DNA of 64,000 nucleotides, taken from CBDFKF01 sp965248765. GTDB lineage: Bacteria > Pseudomonadota > Alphaproteobacteria > VGEJ01. Each line of letters begins with the position of its first letter. Position 1 is the stretch's first letter. The notes under the pieces are model-generated. The model saw only the letters and a program-made list of their open reading frames with translations, ran no database searches and had not been told where the DNA came from. The DNA lies in the NCBI GenBank assembly GCA_965248765.1, contig CBDFKF010000002.1, positions 496,001 through 560,000 of the forward strand, written 5' to 3'. The position numbers were made by a program, and so were the translations under genes. Positions 16,542 to 24,990 of the stretch are shown here, one piece after another.

Positions 16542-17540
16542 ATGAAGGTCGTGATCACTGGCGGCGCCGGGTTCCTCGGGAGCCGCCTCTGCAAGGAAAT
16601 TCTGGCGCGCGGCGAGCTTACGGGGCGCAGCGGTCGAGCCGAGGCTGTCGACGAGATCGCCGCGTTCGACATCGTGCCGGCGGACGATTGGGGCGATCCA
16701 CGGGTCAAGCCAATCACCGGCGACATCGCCGATCCTGTGCAGGCTTATGCATTGATCGACGAAACGACCGACACCGTGTTCCACTTCGGTGCTTTGGTGA
16801 GTGGCGGTGCCGAGGCCGATTTCGACCTCGGCTACCGGTCGAATTTAGACGGCATGCGCTGCGTGCTCGAGGCCTGCCGGCACCACGCCCACACCCCGCG
16901 GGTTATCTTCACGAGCTCCGTCGCCGCCTACGGCGGTGCGCTGCCGGAGATCGTCGACGACGACACGCCGGCTTGGCCGCAAACCTCCTATGGGGTGCAG
17001 AAGGTCATCGGCGAGCTCCTGATCGACGACTACACCCGCAAAGGATACCTCGACGGCCGCTCGGCCCGCCTGCCGGCGATCGTGGTCCGCCCTGGCCGGC
17101 CCAACACCGCCGCCTCCTCGTGGTGCTCGGGCATCATCCGCGAGCCGCTCTCGGGCGTCGATACGGTCTGCCCGGTCACGCCGGAGACGCGCCTCCCCTG
17201 TCTCTCGCCGCGGCGGGTGACGGCGGCCTTCATTGCCCTGCACGAAGCCCCATCGGATGCTCTGGGGGCGCACCGCACGGTGCTCCTACCGGGCTTGACC
17301 GTGACCGCCGCTGATATGGTCGGCTCGGCCGAGCGCCACCAGGACGGCGGCTCGTTCGGCGCGATCAAGTGGGAGCAGGATGCTTTCATCCAGAACATCG
17401 TCGATGGCTGGCCAACAGGCGTGAACGCCAATGTCGCTGCTGGCCTCGGCATCGCCGCCGATGCCAACATCGACGAAATCGTTGAAGGCTTCGTCGAGGA
17501 CTATCTCGAGTCCCAGATAGCGCTCGCGAAGTCCGGCTGA
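16542..17540 (+). CDS. NAD-dependent epimerase/dehydratase family protein, D-erythronate dehydrogenase-like
   Basis: 332 residues of extended SDR type: MKVVITGGAGFLGSRLCKEIL (GxxGxxG), FHFGALVSGGAEADFDLGYRSNLDG, the TSS of VIFTSSVAAYGG, and SYGVQKVIGELLIDDY (YxxxK). VVRPGRPNTAASSWCSGIIREPLSG and the later LPCLSPRRV resemble the DenD / nucleotide-sugar epimerase-like dehydrogenases of tetronate catabolism. Neighbouring denA or denB partners are absent, so D-erythronate as substrate is only a suggestion. It is divergent from the SDR gene. Confidence 0.82.
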   Translation: MKVVITGGAGFLGSRLCKEILARGELTGRSGRAEAVDEIAAFDIVPADDWGDPRVKPITGDIADPVQAYALIDETTDTVFHFGALVSGGAEADFDLGYRSNLDGMRCVLEACRHHAHTPRVIFTSSVAAYGGALPEIVDDDTPAWPQTSYGVQKVIGELLIDDYTRKGYLDGRSARLPAIVVRPGRPNTAASSWCSGIIREPLSGVDTVCPVTPETRLPCLSPRRVTAAFIALHEAPSDALGAHRTVLLPGLTVTAADMVGSAERHQDGGSFGAIKWEQDAFIQNIVDGWPTGVNANVAAGLGIAADANIDEIVEGFVEDYLESQIALAKSG

Positions 17541-17596
17541 CCGTTGATATGGGGAAAGTCGCGAATGTGGCCGCCCGTCGAGAAACACGAAACCTA

Positions 17597-17687
17597 ATCC
17601 TTCGAGACGCTCGCTTCGCTCGCTCTCAGGATGAGGGCACTTGAGAGTCCTCGTGGTGAGGAGGCGCAAAGCGCCGTCTCGAACCAT
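17597..17687. repeat. REP-like palindromic elements, including copy B of the 34-bp repeat
   Basis: Two elements lie between convergent genes. At 17597-17634 is a palindrome built on CGCTCGCTTCGCTCGCTCTC with flanking CCTTCGAGA and ATGAGG. At 17654-17687 is an exact inverted copy of the repeat at 11690-11723. Sequences of this style are dispersed in many alphaproteobacterial genomes. Confidence 0.75.
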
Positions 17688-17711
17688 GGGCGACCGCGCC
17701 GCGTCAGAACT

Positions 17712-18653
17712 CTATCCCGCACCCGCGGCGTCATCGGCGGCGGCGGCCAGCAACGCGGCCGCTGTCCGATGCAGGATGGCGTGACGCGCAGCCAGCGCTG
17801 CGAGATCCTCGGCATAGCCGCCGCCGATTACCCCGGCAACCGGGATACCGGCCGCCCGGCAATGCCCCAGCACCAGATGTTCGCGCGCGGCAAGCCCAGC
17901 ATCGGTCAGTGCGAGCCGTCCGATGCGGTCGTCTTCATGGGGATCGACCCCGGCGTTGTAGAAGACGATGTCCGGCCGCGCCTGGTCCACCACCTGCGTG
18001 AGCTCTCTCTCCAGCGTTGCGAGGTATTGGGCGTCGCCGGTCCCGCGTGGCAGCCCAACGTCGCGATCGCTCTGTTGTTTGCGCACCGGGAAATTGACGG
18101 CGCAGTGCATCGAGAAGGTGTAGATGCCGGTATCGCCGGCGAAGATCTCGGCGGTGCCGTCACCCTGGTGAACATCGAGATCGACGACCAGCGCCCGGTC
18201 GATCAGCCCCTCCGCCTGCAGCACGCGGACCGCCACCGCGACGTCGTTGAACACGCAGAAGCCGGAGCCGTGGGTCGAGAAAGCGTGGTGGCTGCCACCG
18301 GCGGTGCTGCACGCGAGTCCATGCTCCAAGGCCAGGCGCGCCGTTTGTACCGTGCCGCCGACCGCGGCGGTCGACCGGGCCGCCAAAGCCGGGCTCAGCG
18401 GCAGGCCGATGCGACGGACCGCCGCCGGCTCCAGGCGCTGTTCGAGGATGCCGGTTACATAGGTCGGCGTGTGCGCGAGCTCGAGCCAACTGCGCGGCGC
18501 CGGCCTTGGCTCAACCACGTCCTCGAGTCTGACGACCTGCTCGGCGATGAGATGCCGATACAGCTCACCGAATTTGCCCATCGGGAAGCGGTGGTTGGCC
18601 GGCAGCGGCGCAACGAAGGCGGGATGGAAGACAACCGGCAACGCCATCGCCAA
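17712..18653 (-). CDS. Histone deacetylase-family (acetylpolyamine/AcuC-like) hydrolase
   Basis: 313 residues of the arginase/deacetylase fold. The active-site stretch is GGSHHAFSTHGSGFCVFNDVAVAV, then LVVDLDVHQGDGTAEIF with the zinc-binding D-x-H. VFYNAGVDPHEDDRIGRL supplies the second zinc Asp, and VIGGGYAEDL holds the conserved glycine loop. Zn2+-dependent amide hydrolysis of acetyl-lysine or acetylpolyamine-like substrates is expected. The catalytic pair HH and D/H/D ligands are intact. It lies directly downstream of sat on the same strand with about 20 bases between. Confidence 0.9.
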   Translation of the reverse strand: MAMALPVVFHPAFVAPLPANHRFPMGKFGELYRHLIAEQVVRLEDVVEPRPAPRSWLELAHTPTYVTGILEQRLEPAAVRRIGLPLSPALAARSTAAVGGTVQTARLALEHGLACSTAGGSHHAFSTHGSGFCVFNDVAVAVRVLQAEGLIDRALVVDLDVHQGDGTAEIFAGDTGIYTFSMHCAVNFPVRKQQSDRDVGLPRGTGDAQYLATLERELTQVVDQARPDIVFYNAGVDPHEDDRIGRLALTDAGLAAREHLVLGHCRAAGIPVAGVIGGGYAEDLAALAARHAILHRTAAALLAAAADDAAGAG

Positions 18654-18673
18654 CCGCCGCCGCTCACCCCGTG

Positions 18674-19855
18674 TCAGGCGGCCGAGGCGAGGCCGTCGTA
18701 GTAGTCCTGGAGGACCGCCAGCACCTCGGGCCGGCTGAACTCGGCCGGTACCGCCTCGCGATTAGCGAACATCTCGCGCAGCCGCGTGCCCGAGATATTG
18801 AGCCGCGCCTCGCCGTCGTGGGGGCAGGTCCGCGTGCTCGCCATACCGCCGCAGCTGAAGCAAAAGAACGTGAGGTCGAGCTTGAGCGGCTGCAGGAGCA
18901 AGCTGCCGGCCGGCAGGGTGTCGAAGATCTTGTGCGCATCGAACGGGCCGTAGTAGCTGCCGACACCGGCGTGATCGCGCCCGACAATCAAGTGCGAGCA
19001 GCCGAAGTTCTGGCGAATTACCCCGTGCAACAACGCCTCGCGCGGGCCGGCATAGCGCATCTCGATAGGATATCCAGCCTGAATACAGGTCCCCGGCACG
19101 AAGTAGTTTTGCACCAGCGCGTCGATCGCCTGGGTCCGCACTTCGGCCGGAATATCGCCGGGCTTCAGCGCGCCGAGCACCTGATGGATGAACACGCCGT
19201 CGCAGACCTCCGCCGCCACCTTGGCCAGGTATTCGTGGCTGCGGTGCATCGGATTGCGGGTCTGGAATGCGGCGATCGTCGACCAGCCGAGCTCGCCAAA
19301 ACGGGCGCGTGACTCGGCCGGGCGCAGGTAGAGGTCGGGATACTGGTCGGGGTAGACGCTCTCGCTCACCACCGTGACGGGACCGGCAAGATTGACCGCC
19401 GCCTGGGCAGCGACCTTGGCGACGCCCGGGTGCTTGTCATCGCTTGTGAGAAAGACCGACTTGCACTCGAGGGCTCGGTCGATCTCGTATTTCTCCTCGA
19501 CCGTCATGATCCCCATGGCCTCGCCGCTTGCACGGTCGACCAGAGCCACTTCATCGCCGGTCGCGATCTTGCCGGCGATGTCGGCCTCGGCCGAGAGCGT
19601 AATCGGGATCGGCCAGAACGTGCCGTCGGGAAGCGTCATGTCGGTGCAGACGCCGCGCCAAGCGGCCTCGCCCATGAAGCCGGCGAGCGGGGTGTAGGCG
19701 CCGATCCCGAGCATGATGAGGTCCGAGACCTCACGGCTCGTCATCGCCACCGCCGGCAGTTCCGCCGCCCGCGAGCGCGCCGCTGCGCGCGCCTCGCCCT
19801 CCAAGAGCAGCGGCCTGAGCTCACCGCCGCCGTGCGGCGCCACCAGTTCTGTCAT
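18674..19855 (-). CDS. sat: Sulfate adenylyltransferase (ATP sulfurylase, Sat type)
   Basis: 393 residues from MTELVAPHGGGELRPLLL. An N-terminal PUA-like domain includes REVSDLIMLGIGAYTPLAGFM. The catalytic domain has FQTRNPMHRSHEYL (QTRNPxHRxH), the GRDHAGVGSYYGPFDAH loop, and ISGTRLREMF. A CFSCGG...CPH cysteine set near residues 318-333 may bind zinc. It makes APS and PPi from sulfate and ATP, or runs in reverse in sulfur oxidisers. This single-chain type is unlike CysDN, and no aprAB or cysC is nearby. Confidence 0.93.
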   Translation of the reverse strand: MTELVAPHGGGELRPLLLEGEARAAARSRAAELPAVAMTSREVSDLIMLGIGAYTPLAGFMGEAAWRGVCTDMTLPDGTFWPIPITLSAEADIAGKIATGDEVALVDRASGEAMGIMTVEEKYEIDRALECKSVFLTSDDKHPGVAKVAAQAAVNLAGPVTVVSESVYPDQYPDLYLRPAESRARFGELGWSTIAAFQTRNPMHRSHEYLAKVAAEVCDGVFIHQVLGALKPGDIPAEVRTQAIDALVQNYFVPGTCIQAGYPIEMRYAGPREALLHGVIRQNFGCSHLIVGRDHAGVGSYYGPFDAHKIFDTLPAGSLLLQPLKLDLTFFCFSCGGMASTRTCPHDGEARLNISGTRLREMFANREAVPAEFSRPEVLAVLQDYYDGLASAA

Positions 19856-20034
19856 ATTCTCGTCCTTTCCGATTCTCGACGCGGCAGCCGGCCGCGGGGC
19901 CCGTCCCCTATCAGAGGGCGCCGCCCGTGAGTCCATAACCCTAAGCGGAAGCGCCCGGACGGTGCCTCGTGCCGGCCTGGCACGTGTTCCGCGGGCGCAG
20001 GGTCTCCATTAACCCAGCGCAGGCGACGAGACAA

Positions 20035-20051
20035 CCCCCGCCGCGGCCGAC
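20035..20051 (+). repeat. 17-bp target duplication, left copy
   Basis: CCCCCGCCGCGGCCGAC abuts the left end of the IS at 20052. The identical sequence abuts its right end at 21424-21440. Confidence 0.88.
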
Positions 20052-20134
20052 TGTCACTAACACACGATATGTCCGGTTTATGTACCAGACGATCTGTCCG
20101 GATTTAGAAGCTCTCCAGGCTATGGAGGGTTTGG

Positions 20135-21310
20135 ATGCGCCGGACAGAGCAGTTGCAGGGACTGAGATTGATGAAGTTCGAGGAGGTTTACGGCCGCACC
20201 CATCGGGGTTGCTTGAGCCAAGCCGAGGCGGCGGAGGTTCTCGGCGTTTCAGAGCGCACCTTCCGGCGCTGGCGCGACCGCTATGAGGCGGGCGGCGCGG
20301 AAGGGCTCTACGATCGCCGTCTGGGCCGGGTCTCGGCGCGGCGCGCGGCGGTCGACGAGGTGACGGCGCTGTTGGCGCTGTTCGACACCCGCTACTGGGA
20401 CTTCACCGCCAAGCACTTCCACGAGAAGCTGGTCGCGGACTATGCCTTCAAGCGCAGCTACAACTGGGTGCGGCTGAGCTTGCAGGCCCATGGGCGAAGA
20501 CGGGCGGCGCCCAGGCGCGGGGCGCACCGGCGCAAGCGGCCGCGCCGCGCGCTGCCCGGCATGATGCTGCATCAAGACGGCTCAAGCCACGCGTGGGTCC
20601 CCGATCAGTGGTGGGACCTGATCGTCACCATGGACGACACCACCAGTGAGATCTACTCGGCCTTCTTCGTCGCCGAAGAGGGCACGATGTCGAGCTTTCA
20701 GGGGGTGTCCGAGGCGATCCGGGCCAAGGGGCTGTTCTGCTCGCTCTATGCCGACCGCGCCGGCCACTACTGGCACACCCCTGAGGCCGGCGGCACGGTC
20801 GACAAGGACAATCCGACCCAGTTCGGCCGCGCCCTGGCCCAGCTCGGCATCGAGCTGATCCCGGCCTACTCGCCCGAGGCAAGGGGGCGCTCGGAACGCA
20901 TGTTCGCCACCCTGCAGAAGCGCCTGCCCCAGGAGCTCAGGCTCGCCGGCATCACCGACATGGCCCAGGCCAACCGCTTCCTCAAGGAGCTCTACCTGCC
21001 AGGCCACAACGCCCGCTTCGCGGTGCCGCCGGAAGCCGAGGGCACCGCCTTCGTGCCCTTCGCCGGTACCCTCGACGACATCCTCTGCGTGCAGCAGGAG
21101 CGCACCGTCTCCAACGACAACACCGTGCGCTACAAACGCCTGGTGCTGGCGATCCCGCCCGACCGCCATCGCCGCCACTACGTCAAGGCAAGGGTCCGGG
21201 TCCACGAATACCCCGACCGCACCCTCGCCGTCTTCCATGGGCCGCGCTGCCTGGCCCGATACCAGGCCGACGGATCGCCCATCAACACAAGCCACAGACA
21301 GGCCGCGTGA
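20135..21310 (+). CDS. ISNCY/IS1202-type DDE transposase, copy 1
   Basis: 391 residues. An N-terminal helix-turn-helix (LSQAEAAEVLGVSERTFRRWRDRY) is followed by a basic linker (RRKRPRRALPGMMLHQDGS). The rve-like catalytic core has HQDGSSHAWVP and TMDDTTSEIYSAFF, then SLYADRAGHYWHT, and ARGRSERMFATLQKRLPQEL for the last acidic residue. The C-terminal barrel is FAGTLDDILCVQQERTVSNDNTVRYKRL. The second copy (37682-38857) differs at one codon (Gly to Asp in EAGGAEG). It is full length and probably functional. Confidence 0.9.
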   Translation: MRRTEQLQGLRLMKFEEVYGRTHRGCLSQAEAAEVLGVSERTFRRWRDRYEAGGAEGLYDRRLGRVSARRAAVDEVTALLALFDTRYWDFTAKHFHEKLVADYAFKRSYNWVRLSLQAHGRRRAAPRRGAHRRKRPRRALPGMMLHQDGSSHAWVPDQWWDLIVTMDDTTSEIYSAFFVAEEGTMSSFQGVSEAIRAKGLFCSLYADRAGHYWHTPEAGGTVDKDNPTQFGRALAQLGIELIPAYSPEARGRSERMFATLQKRLPQELRLAGITDMAQANRFLKELYLPGHNARFAVPPEAEGTAFVPFAGTLDDILCVQQERTVSNDNTVRYKRLVLAIPPDRHRRHYVKARVRVHEYPDRTLAVFHGPRCLARYQADGSPINTSHRQAA

Positions 21311-21327
21311 TCCGCTTCGACGCGACC

Positions 21328-21380
21328 GGCCAGTGGATAAGGGGACGGCCGCTCCGCGCCCGACCCCTTATCCACTGGCC
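21328..21380. terminator. Perfect 17-bp stem hairpin inside the IS, copy 1
   Basis: GGCCAGTGGATAAGGGG (21328-21344) is exactly inverted at 21364-21380 with a 19-base loop, 17 bases after the transposase stop. It is likely a transcription terminator or insulates the transposase from read-through. The same hairpin is at 38875-38927. Confidence 0.7.
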
Positions 21381-21423
21381 CAACAACCACAACTGAAGCG
21401 GTCAATTCAGTTTGTTCTCGACA

Positions 21424-21440
21424 CCCCCGCCGCGGCCGAC
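21424..21440 (+). repeat. 17-bp target duplication, right copy
   Basis: Identical to 20035-20051, directly after the IS right end GTTCTCGACA. Confidence 0.88.
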
Positions 21441-21472
21441 GCCCGTGAAAACTCGTCTCGGTGTGGCCAGCG

Positions 21473-22585
21473 TCACAAAAACACCGACAGCACGCCGGTG
21501 TAGGTGTACAGCCGATCGTGAGAGATCTCACCGTTGCCGAAGAAGCCGACCAGCGGCAGATCGCCAAGGCTGTCCTGGATGGTCTTGAGCTCGGCCGAAT
21601 CGGGGCCGAACATGTTGGGCCCGCGGGCGAGACAAGAAACGTAGACCGCGCCGCGCGGGTTCGGCCCGATGCGCCGCTTAAGGTCATCGAGCATGCGGAC
21701 GAGGTCGGCCTTCGCCGCTGCTGGATCGCGGCGACAGAACATCAGCTTTTGCCCCACCTCAAGCTCCGCGGCGATCGAGATCAGCCCCTCGTCGGGATCG
21801 ATCGCCAACAGGTTGCGCACGAGGTAATCGGCACGATCGGAGCCGGCGACCGGCAGCGCCGCAAACACCAGCCCGCCAAGGCGGCGCAAGTCGCGCGCGA
21901 GCTCTTCGCCGATATCGTCCTTGAACACCTCGAGCGCCGCGCGGCCGTCGAGCCGTATGGCGATGTTGTCCTGGCATTCGCTTACCTCGTGGACCGGTCC
22001 GATCGGCACGCAGCCTTGGCTCAGCCCGGTCGCCACCGGCACTGTATCGCCGAACCAGGCGCCTGAGATGCCGCCTTGGGTCAGGCCGTCGCCCGCTACT
22101 TGCCAGAACGCCCCCTCGCCGGACGACAGGCCGCCTATGAGGAAGCCGCCGGTCACCTCGGCAAGGCGCGGGATCAGGCCGGCGATCTGCGGGTTGCGCG
22201 GATCGCAGTGAACGATGCCGAACGGGTTCGAGTGCTGCCCGAGCCAGTCGGCAGTCGCGCCCGCGAGTCCGCCGTCGGTACCGGAGTCAAATATCGCGAA
22301 GGCGTTCTCCGGCACCGCGCCGACCATCGCGGCGATCGCCGGCTCGGCGAAGTACTCGCACCCGGTAGCGCAGATGCCGTGAGCGACCGAGCCAATCCAT
22401 CGGCTGATTCCGGTCTCCGAGGTGAACAGCTTGATAGTTGCATCGAGCGCCGGCGCCAACGGGTCGGTGACGTAAAGGAAGCCGATGTTGGCGCCCTCGG
22501 GAACCGGCGTGAGCTGGGCCAAGCAGCGCGTGATGGCCGCCTCGGGCGCCTCGGCGCTAGCGTGACCATGGAGAAAACGCGACAT
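21473..22585 (-). CDS. FIST N/C domain sensor-like protein
   Basis: 370 residues, start MSRFLHGHASAEAPEAAITRC. The N-terminal FIST domain includes NIGFLYVTDPLAPALDATIKLF and SRWIGSVAHGICATGCEYF. FGIVHCDPRNPQIAGLIPRL and GGFLIGGLSSGEGAFWQVAG follow. The C-terminal FIST_C part contains NLLAIDPDEGLISIAAELEVGQKLMFCRRD and ends ...PLVGFFGNGEISHDRLYTYTGVLSVFL, the classic FIST_C ending. FIST proteins are predicted sensors of small ligands such as amino acids; the ligand is unknown. No output domain is fused. It lies just beyond the right target duplication. Confidence 0.88.
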   Translation of the reverse strand: MSRFLHGHASAEAPEAAITRCLAQLTPVPEGANIGFLYVTDPLAPALDATIKLFTSETGISRWIGSVAHGICATGCEYFAEPAIAAMVGAVPENAFAIFDSGTDGGLAGATADWLGQHSNPFGIVHCDPRNPQIAGLIPRLAEVTGGFLIGGLSSGEGAFWQVAGDGLTQGGISGAWFGDTVPVATGLSQGCVPIGPVHEVSECQDNIAIRLDGRAALEVFKDDIGEELARDLRRLGGLVFAALPVAGSDRADYLVRNLLAIDPDEGLISIAAELEVGQKLMFCRRDPAAAKADLVRMLDDLKRRIGPNPRGAVYVSCLARGPNMFGPDSAELKTIQDSLGDLPLVGFFGNGEISHDRLYTYTGVLSVFL

Positions 22586-22618
22586 CGGGCGACCCGCGCT
22601 GCTCGGCCGACTTTGGGC

Positions 22619-23530
22619 TCAGCCGAGCCGCATCCCTTCCTTGAGCGCCGCGGTGGCAACGAACTCGGGCGCCAGCACCTTCTTGCCGCCGGCCCGCTTG
22701 ACGCGCAAGGCAAGGATCTCTCCGCCCTCCGCAGCGACCGTGAAGCCCTCATCGTTGATCGCGGTCACTTCACCCGCCGCGGCACCGCTCCCCTGCTGTG
22801 TGCGCGCGGCGTAAATCTGCAGAGTCTCGCCGTTGCAGCGTGTCCAGGCGCCCGGCTGCGGATCGGCGCCGCGGATCAGGTTATGAACCTCGTCCACCGG
22901 CTTCTGCCAATCGATCTCGACGTCATCGGCACGGCACCAGCCTTCGTAGGTCGCCTGCGTCTCGTCCTGGACCGTCTTCGCGGCGTTGCCTGCGCGCACC
23001 AGATCGACAGCCTCGATCGTCGCCTCCACACCCATCGGAAACAGTTTGTCGAAGTAGATACTGCCGAGGGTGTCATCCGGTCCGATGTCGATCTCCTTCT
23101 GCAAGAGGATCGGCCCGGTATCGAGACCGTTGTCGGGCCAGAAGATCGAAAGTCCGGTGCGGGTCTCACCCTGGATGATCGGCCAATTGATGGAACTCGG
23201 GCCGCGGTGCCTGGGCAGCAGCGAGGGGTGATACTGGATGGTGCCGTGAGTGGGTATGGTGAGAAACTCCTCGGGCACGATCAGCGTGACGAAAGCCATG
23301 ACGCAAAGATCGGGCTTCAACGCGCTGAACGCCTCCCACACCTCGGGTTTCTTGTACGAAGCGGGCTGGTGCAAGGGCAGGCCGCGCTCGAGCGCGGCTT
23401 CCTTTAGCGGATCGGTACGGCTGCCCTTGTCGGGCGCGACGTAGACCGCGATCACGTCCTCGCCGCGGTCCAAAAGCGCATCCAAAACCGACTTGCCGAA
23501 GGCCTGCTGGCCATGAACTACGATCCGCAT
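22619..23530 (-). CDS. Formyltransferase-fold protein, 10-formyl-THF hydrolase domain-like (Fmt/ALDH1L N-terminal type)
   Basis: 303 residues. The N-terminal formyl_trans_N fold includes MRIVVHGQQAFGKSVLDALLD and QYHPSLLPRHRGPSSINWPI. The catalytic-region Asp is in GLSIFWPDNGLDTGPILLQKE. The C-terminal formyl_trans_C domain starts near DVEIDWQKPVDEVHNLIRGADPQPGAW. The HPSLLPRHRG and IFWPDNGLDTG blocks are closer to the hydrolase domain of 10-formyltetrahydrofolate dehydrogenase than to Fmt. No aldehyde dehydrogenase part follows. It probably acts on a formyl-folate. Confidence 0.82.
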   Translation of the reverse strand: MRIVVHGQQAFGKSVLDALLDRGEDVIAVYVAPDKGSRTDPLKEAALERGLPLHQPASYKKPEVWEAFSALKPDLCVMAFVTLIVPEEFLTIPTHGTIQYHPSLLPRHRGPSSINWPIIQGETRTGLSIFWPDNGLDTGPILLQKEIDIGPDDTLGSIYFDKLFPMGVEATIEAVDLVRAGNAAKTVQDETQATYEGWCRADDVEIDWQKPVDEVHNLIRGADPQPGAWTRCNGETLQIYAARTQQGSGAAAGEVTAINDEGFTVAAEGGEILALRVKRAGGKKVLAPEFVATAALKEGMRLG

Positions 23531-23671
23531 CCCTGTCTCCCGATTGCCGCTTGGCCCTGCATCATTGTTAGCACATCACCGGGCGCCTGGGGGGACGCGG
23601 CAAATGGGCCTCGCCCCACAAAGAAGCGGCGGCCCGCGGGCCGCCGCCAGTCTCCCATAGTCCGCGTAGTG

Positions 23672-24499
23672 CTACTGGATGCGCTTGCGCCGGGCCACCA
23701 GGCCGAGACCTGCGAGACCCAACCCGAACAGCGCGAGCGTCGCCGGCTCCGGGATCTTCGTACCGGTGAATAGCCAATCGCTGGCCGAGATATGGTCGTC
23801 CAGCTTTCCGCTCGCGACCGCGGCGTCGAAGTCATCGAAGAAGGAGACGCTATGATTCATCCAGCCGCGTCCGACCCGGCGCTTGCACAACTCGTCCGTG
23901 GGCAGGCAATGCGCTGAGCCGCCGGTTTGTTTCGCGAGGTCACCGAAATCCGATATGCCGAGATCGGCGTCCATGACCAGCCGATGCAGATCGAGGGCAT
24001 AGAGGAACGACACCGATGTATCGCCCGCTCCATCGCCATCGGTGTCGGCGTCCAGACCGCTTTTGTCTTGATCCGTCATCCAGATCTGCTTGCCCGTATC
24101 ATCGCTGACCGTGGCCGCCAGATTGGACCGCGGCGAGATGAAGCCGTTGTTCCCGAACTGGTCCGTTCCAGCCGCTTGGGTATCCGGCGCAACCAAGAGG
24201 TCGCCGGTGCCTCCTTCATGGATGTTGAAGTCGTAGGTGAAGGACACATCCCACAAGCTGGCGTTGCCGCTGTCGTACCCGGAGCCCGAGTTCTTGCCGC
24301 CGAAGACGACACCCTCGATCGTTAGCGAGGTCCCGTTGAAGGTCATGGTCATGCCGATCTCGCTGCTGTCGGCATCGCCCAGCGCCTGCGCCGTTTGGCC
24401 GCCCGAGCAACCGGCACCGCTCGCGGCACAGGTGTCGGGCTCGAAGCTGAACGTCCACACCTCGCTGCTGGTTCCGGTGATCAGACCGCCCAGCCTCAT
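23672..24499 (-). CDS. PEP-CTERM protein, N-terminus missing or altered
   Basis: 275 residues in the open frame. The C-terminus is IPEPATLALFGLGLAGLGLVARRKRIQ, an archetypal PEP-CTERM anchor. The body has aspartate-rich segments (DQDKSGLDADTDGDGAGD) and a few cysteines. There is no signal peptide: the frame opens with MRLGGLITGTSSEVWTFSFEPD and the upstream sequence on the minus strand soon meets stops. It may have lost its 5' end, since unrelated sequence begins near 24500. It is preceded on its strand by nothing gene-like for about 490 bases. Confidence 0.72.
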   Translation of the reverse strand: MRLGGLITGTSSEVWTFSFEPDTCAASGAGCSGGQTAQALGDADSSEIGMTMTFNGTSLTIEGVVFGGKNSGSGYDSGNASLWDVSFTYDFNIHEGGTGDLLVAPDTQAAGTDQFGNNGFISPRSNLAATVSDDTGKQIWMTDQDKSGLDADTDGDGAGDTSVSFLYALDLHRLVMDADLGISDFGDLAKQTGGSAHCLPTDELCKRRVGRGWMNHSVSFFDDFDAAVASGKLDDHISASDWLFTGTKIPEPATLALFGLGLAGLGLVARRKRIQ

Positions 24500-24990
24500 C
24501 CCGTAAAGGGGCGGTCGTGCCCCTCCATCCGGGTGGTTCTTGAGTTAGAAGGTGACCGCGCCCGCCGGCGTCGTCGGTAGCGAGGTCGTGTCCCTTTGAG
24601 TGGCGTAGGCCAACAGTGAGCGTCGAAGGAGTGAGTTAACGGTTTGGGGCGGGCCGTTTTGTCTCCTGATTAAGTGTTATATTACTGGTAGTTACCGATT
24701 TGCACAAGTGGATTGTGGCGGTGCTGTGCTGATGTAAGAGAGCGAGGCATGGGGGAGCACAGTTGCAATCTGGGAAGTAAATGCGTGTGTCTGAGTTGAC
24801 GGATCTGTCATCGCGGAGGGGAGGCGGTGGATATAGGGGTGGATAGAGGCCATAAGGCGGTGAGTTGGATCGACGTATCCGGATGGAGCGGTGTTATCTG
24901 TATTATATGGAGTATTGCAGGTGATAAGGGCCAGAATGCGGGTCCGCCGGGGGGTGTCAGGCCGGGCTGCAAGGTCCCCGGGGCGCCCTC
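24500..24990. other. Boundary region without a gene, upstream of an RHH mobilization cluster
   Basis: 491 bases with more A/T than the flanks. I find no domain-bearing frame, no terminator with a T-run and no convincing repeat. It separates chromosomal genes from the mobile mosaic. By position it could hold the origin of transfer belonging to the RHH genes that follow, but no inverted repeat or nick-like motif is clear enough to call. Confidence 0.4.

Larger units (their letters stand above)
20052..21423 (+). mobile_element. ISNCY-type (IS1202-like) insertion sequence, copy 1
   Basis: 1372 bp. The ends are TGTCACTAACACACG at the left and, read inward, TGTCGAGAACAAACTG at the right; they share TGTC and little else. 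The boundaries are defined by comparison with copy 2 at 37599-38970 and by a perfect 17-bp duplication on each side. Long target duplications are characteristic of IS1202-related elements. A strong hairpin follows the transposase. Confidence 0.9.

Noticed and set aside
20582..21295. 237-codon frame antisense to the IS transposase, repeated in copy 2
   Set aside because: The repetition only reflects the IS duplication; the peptide has no domain.
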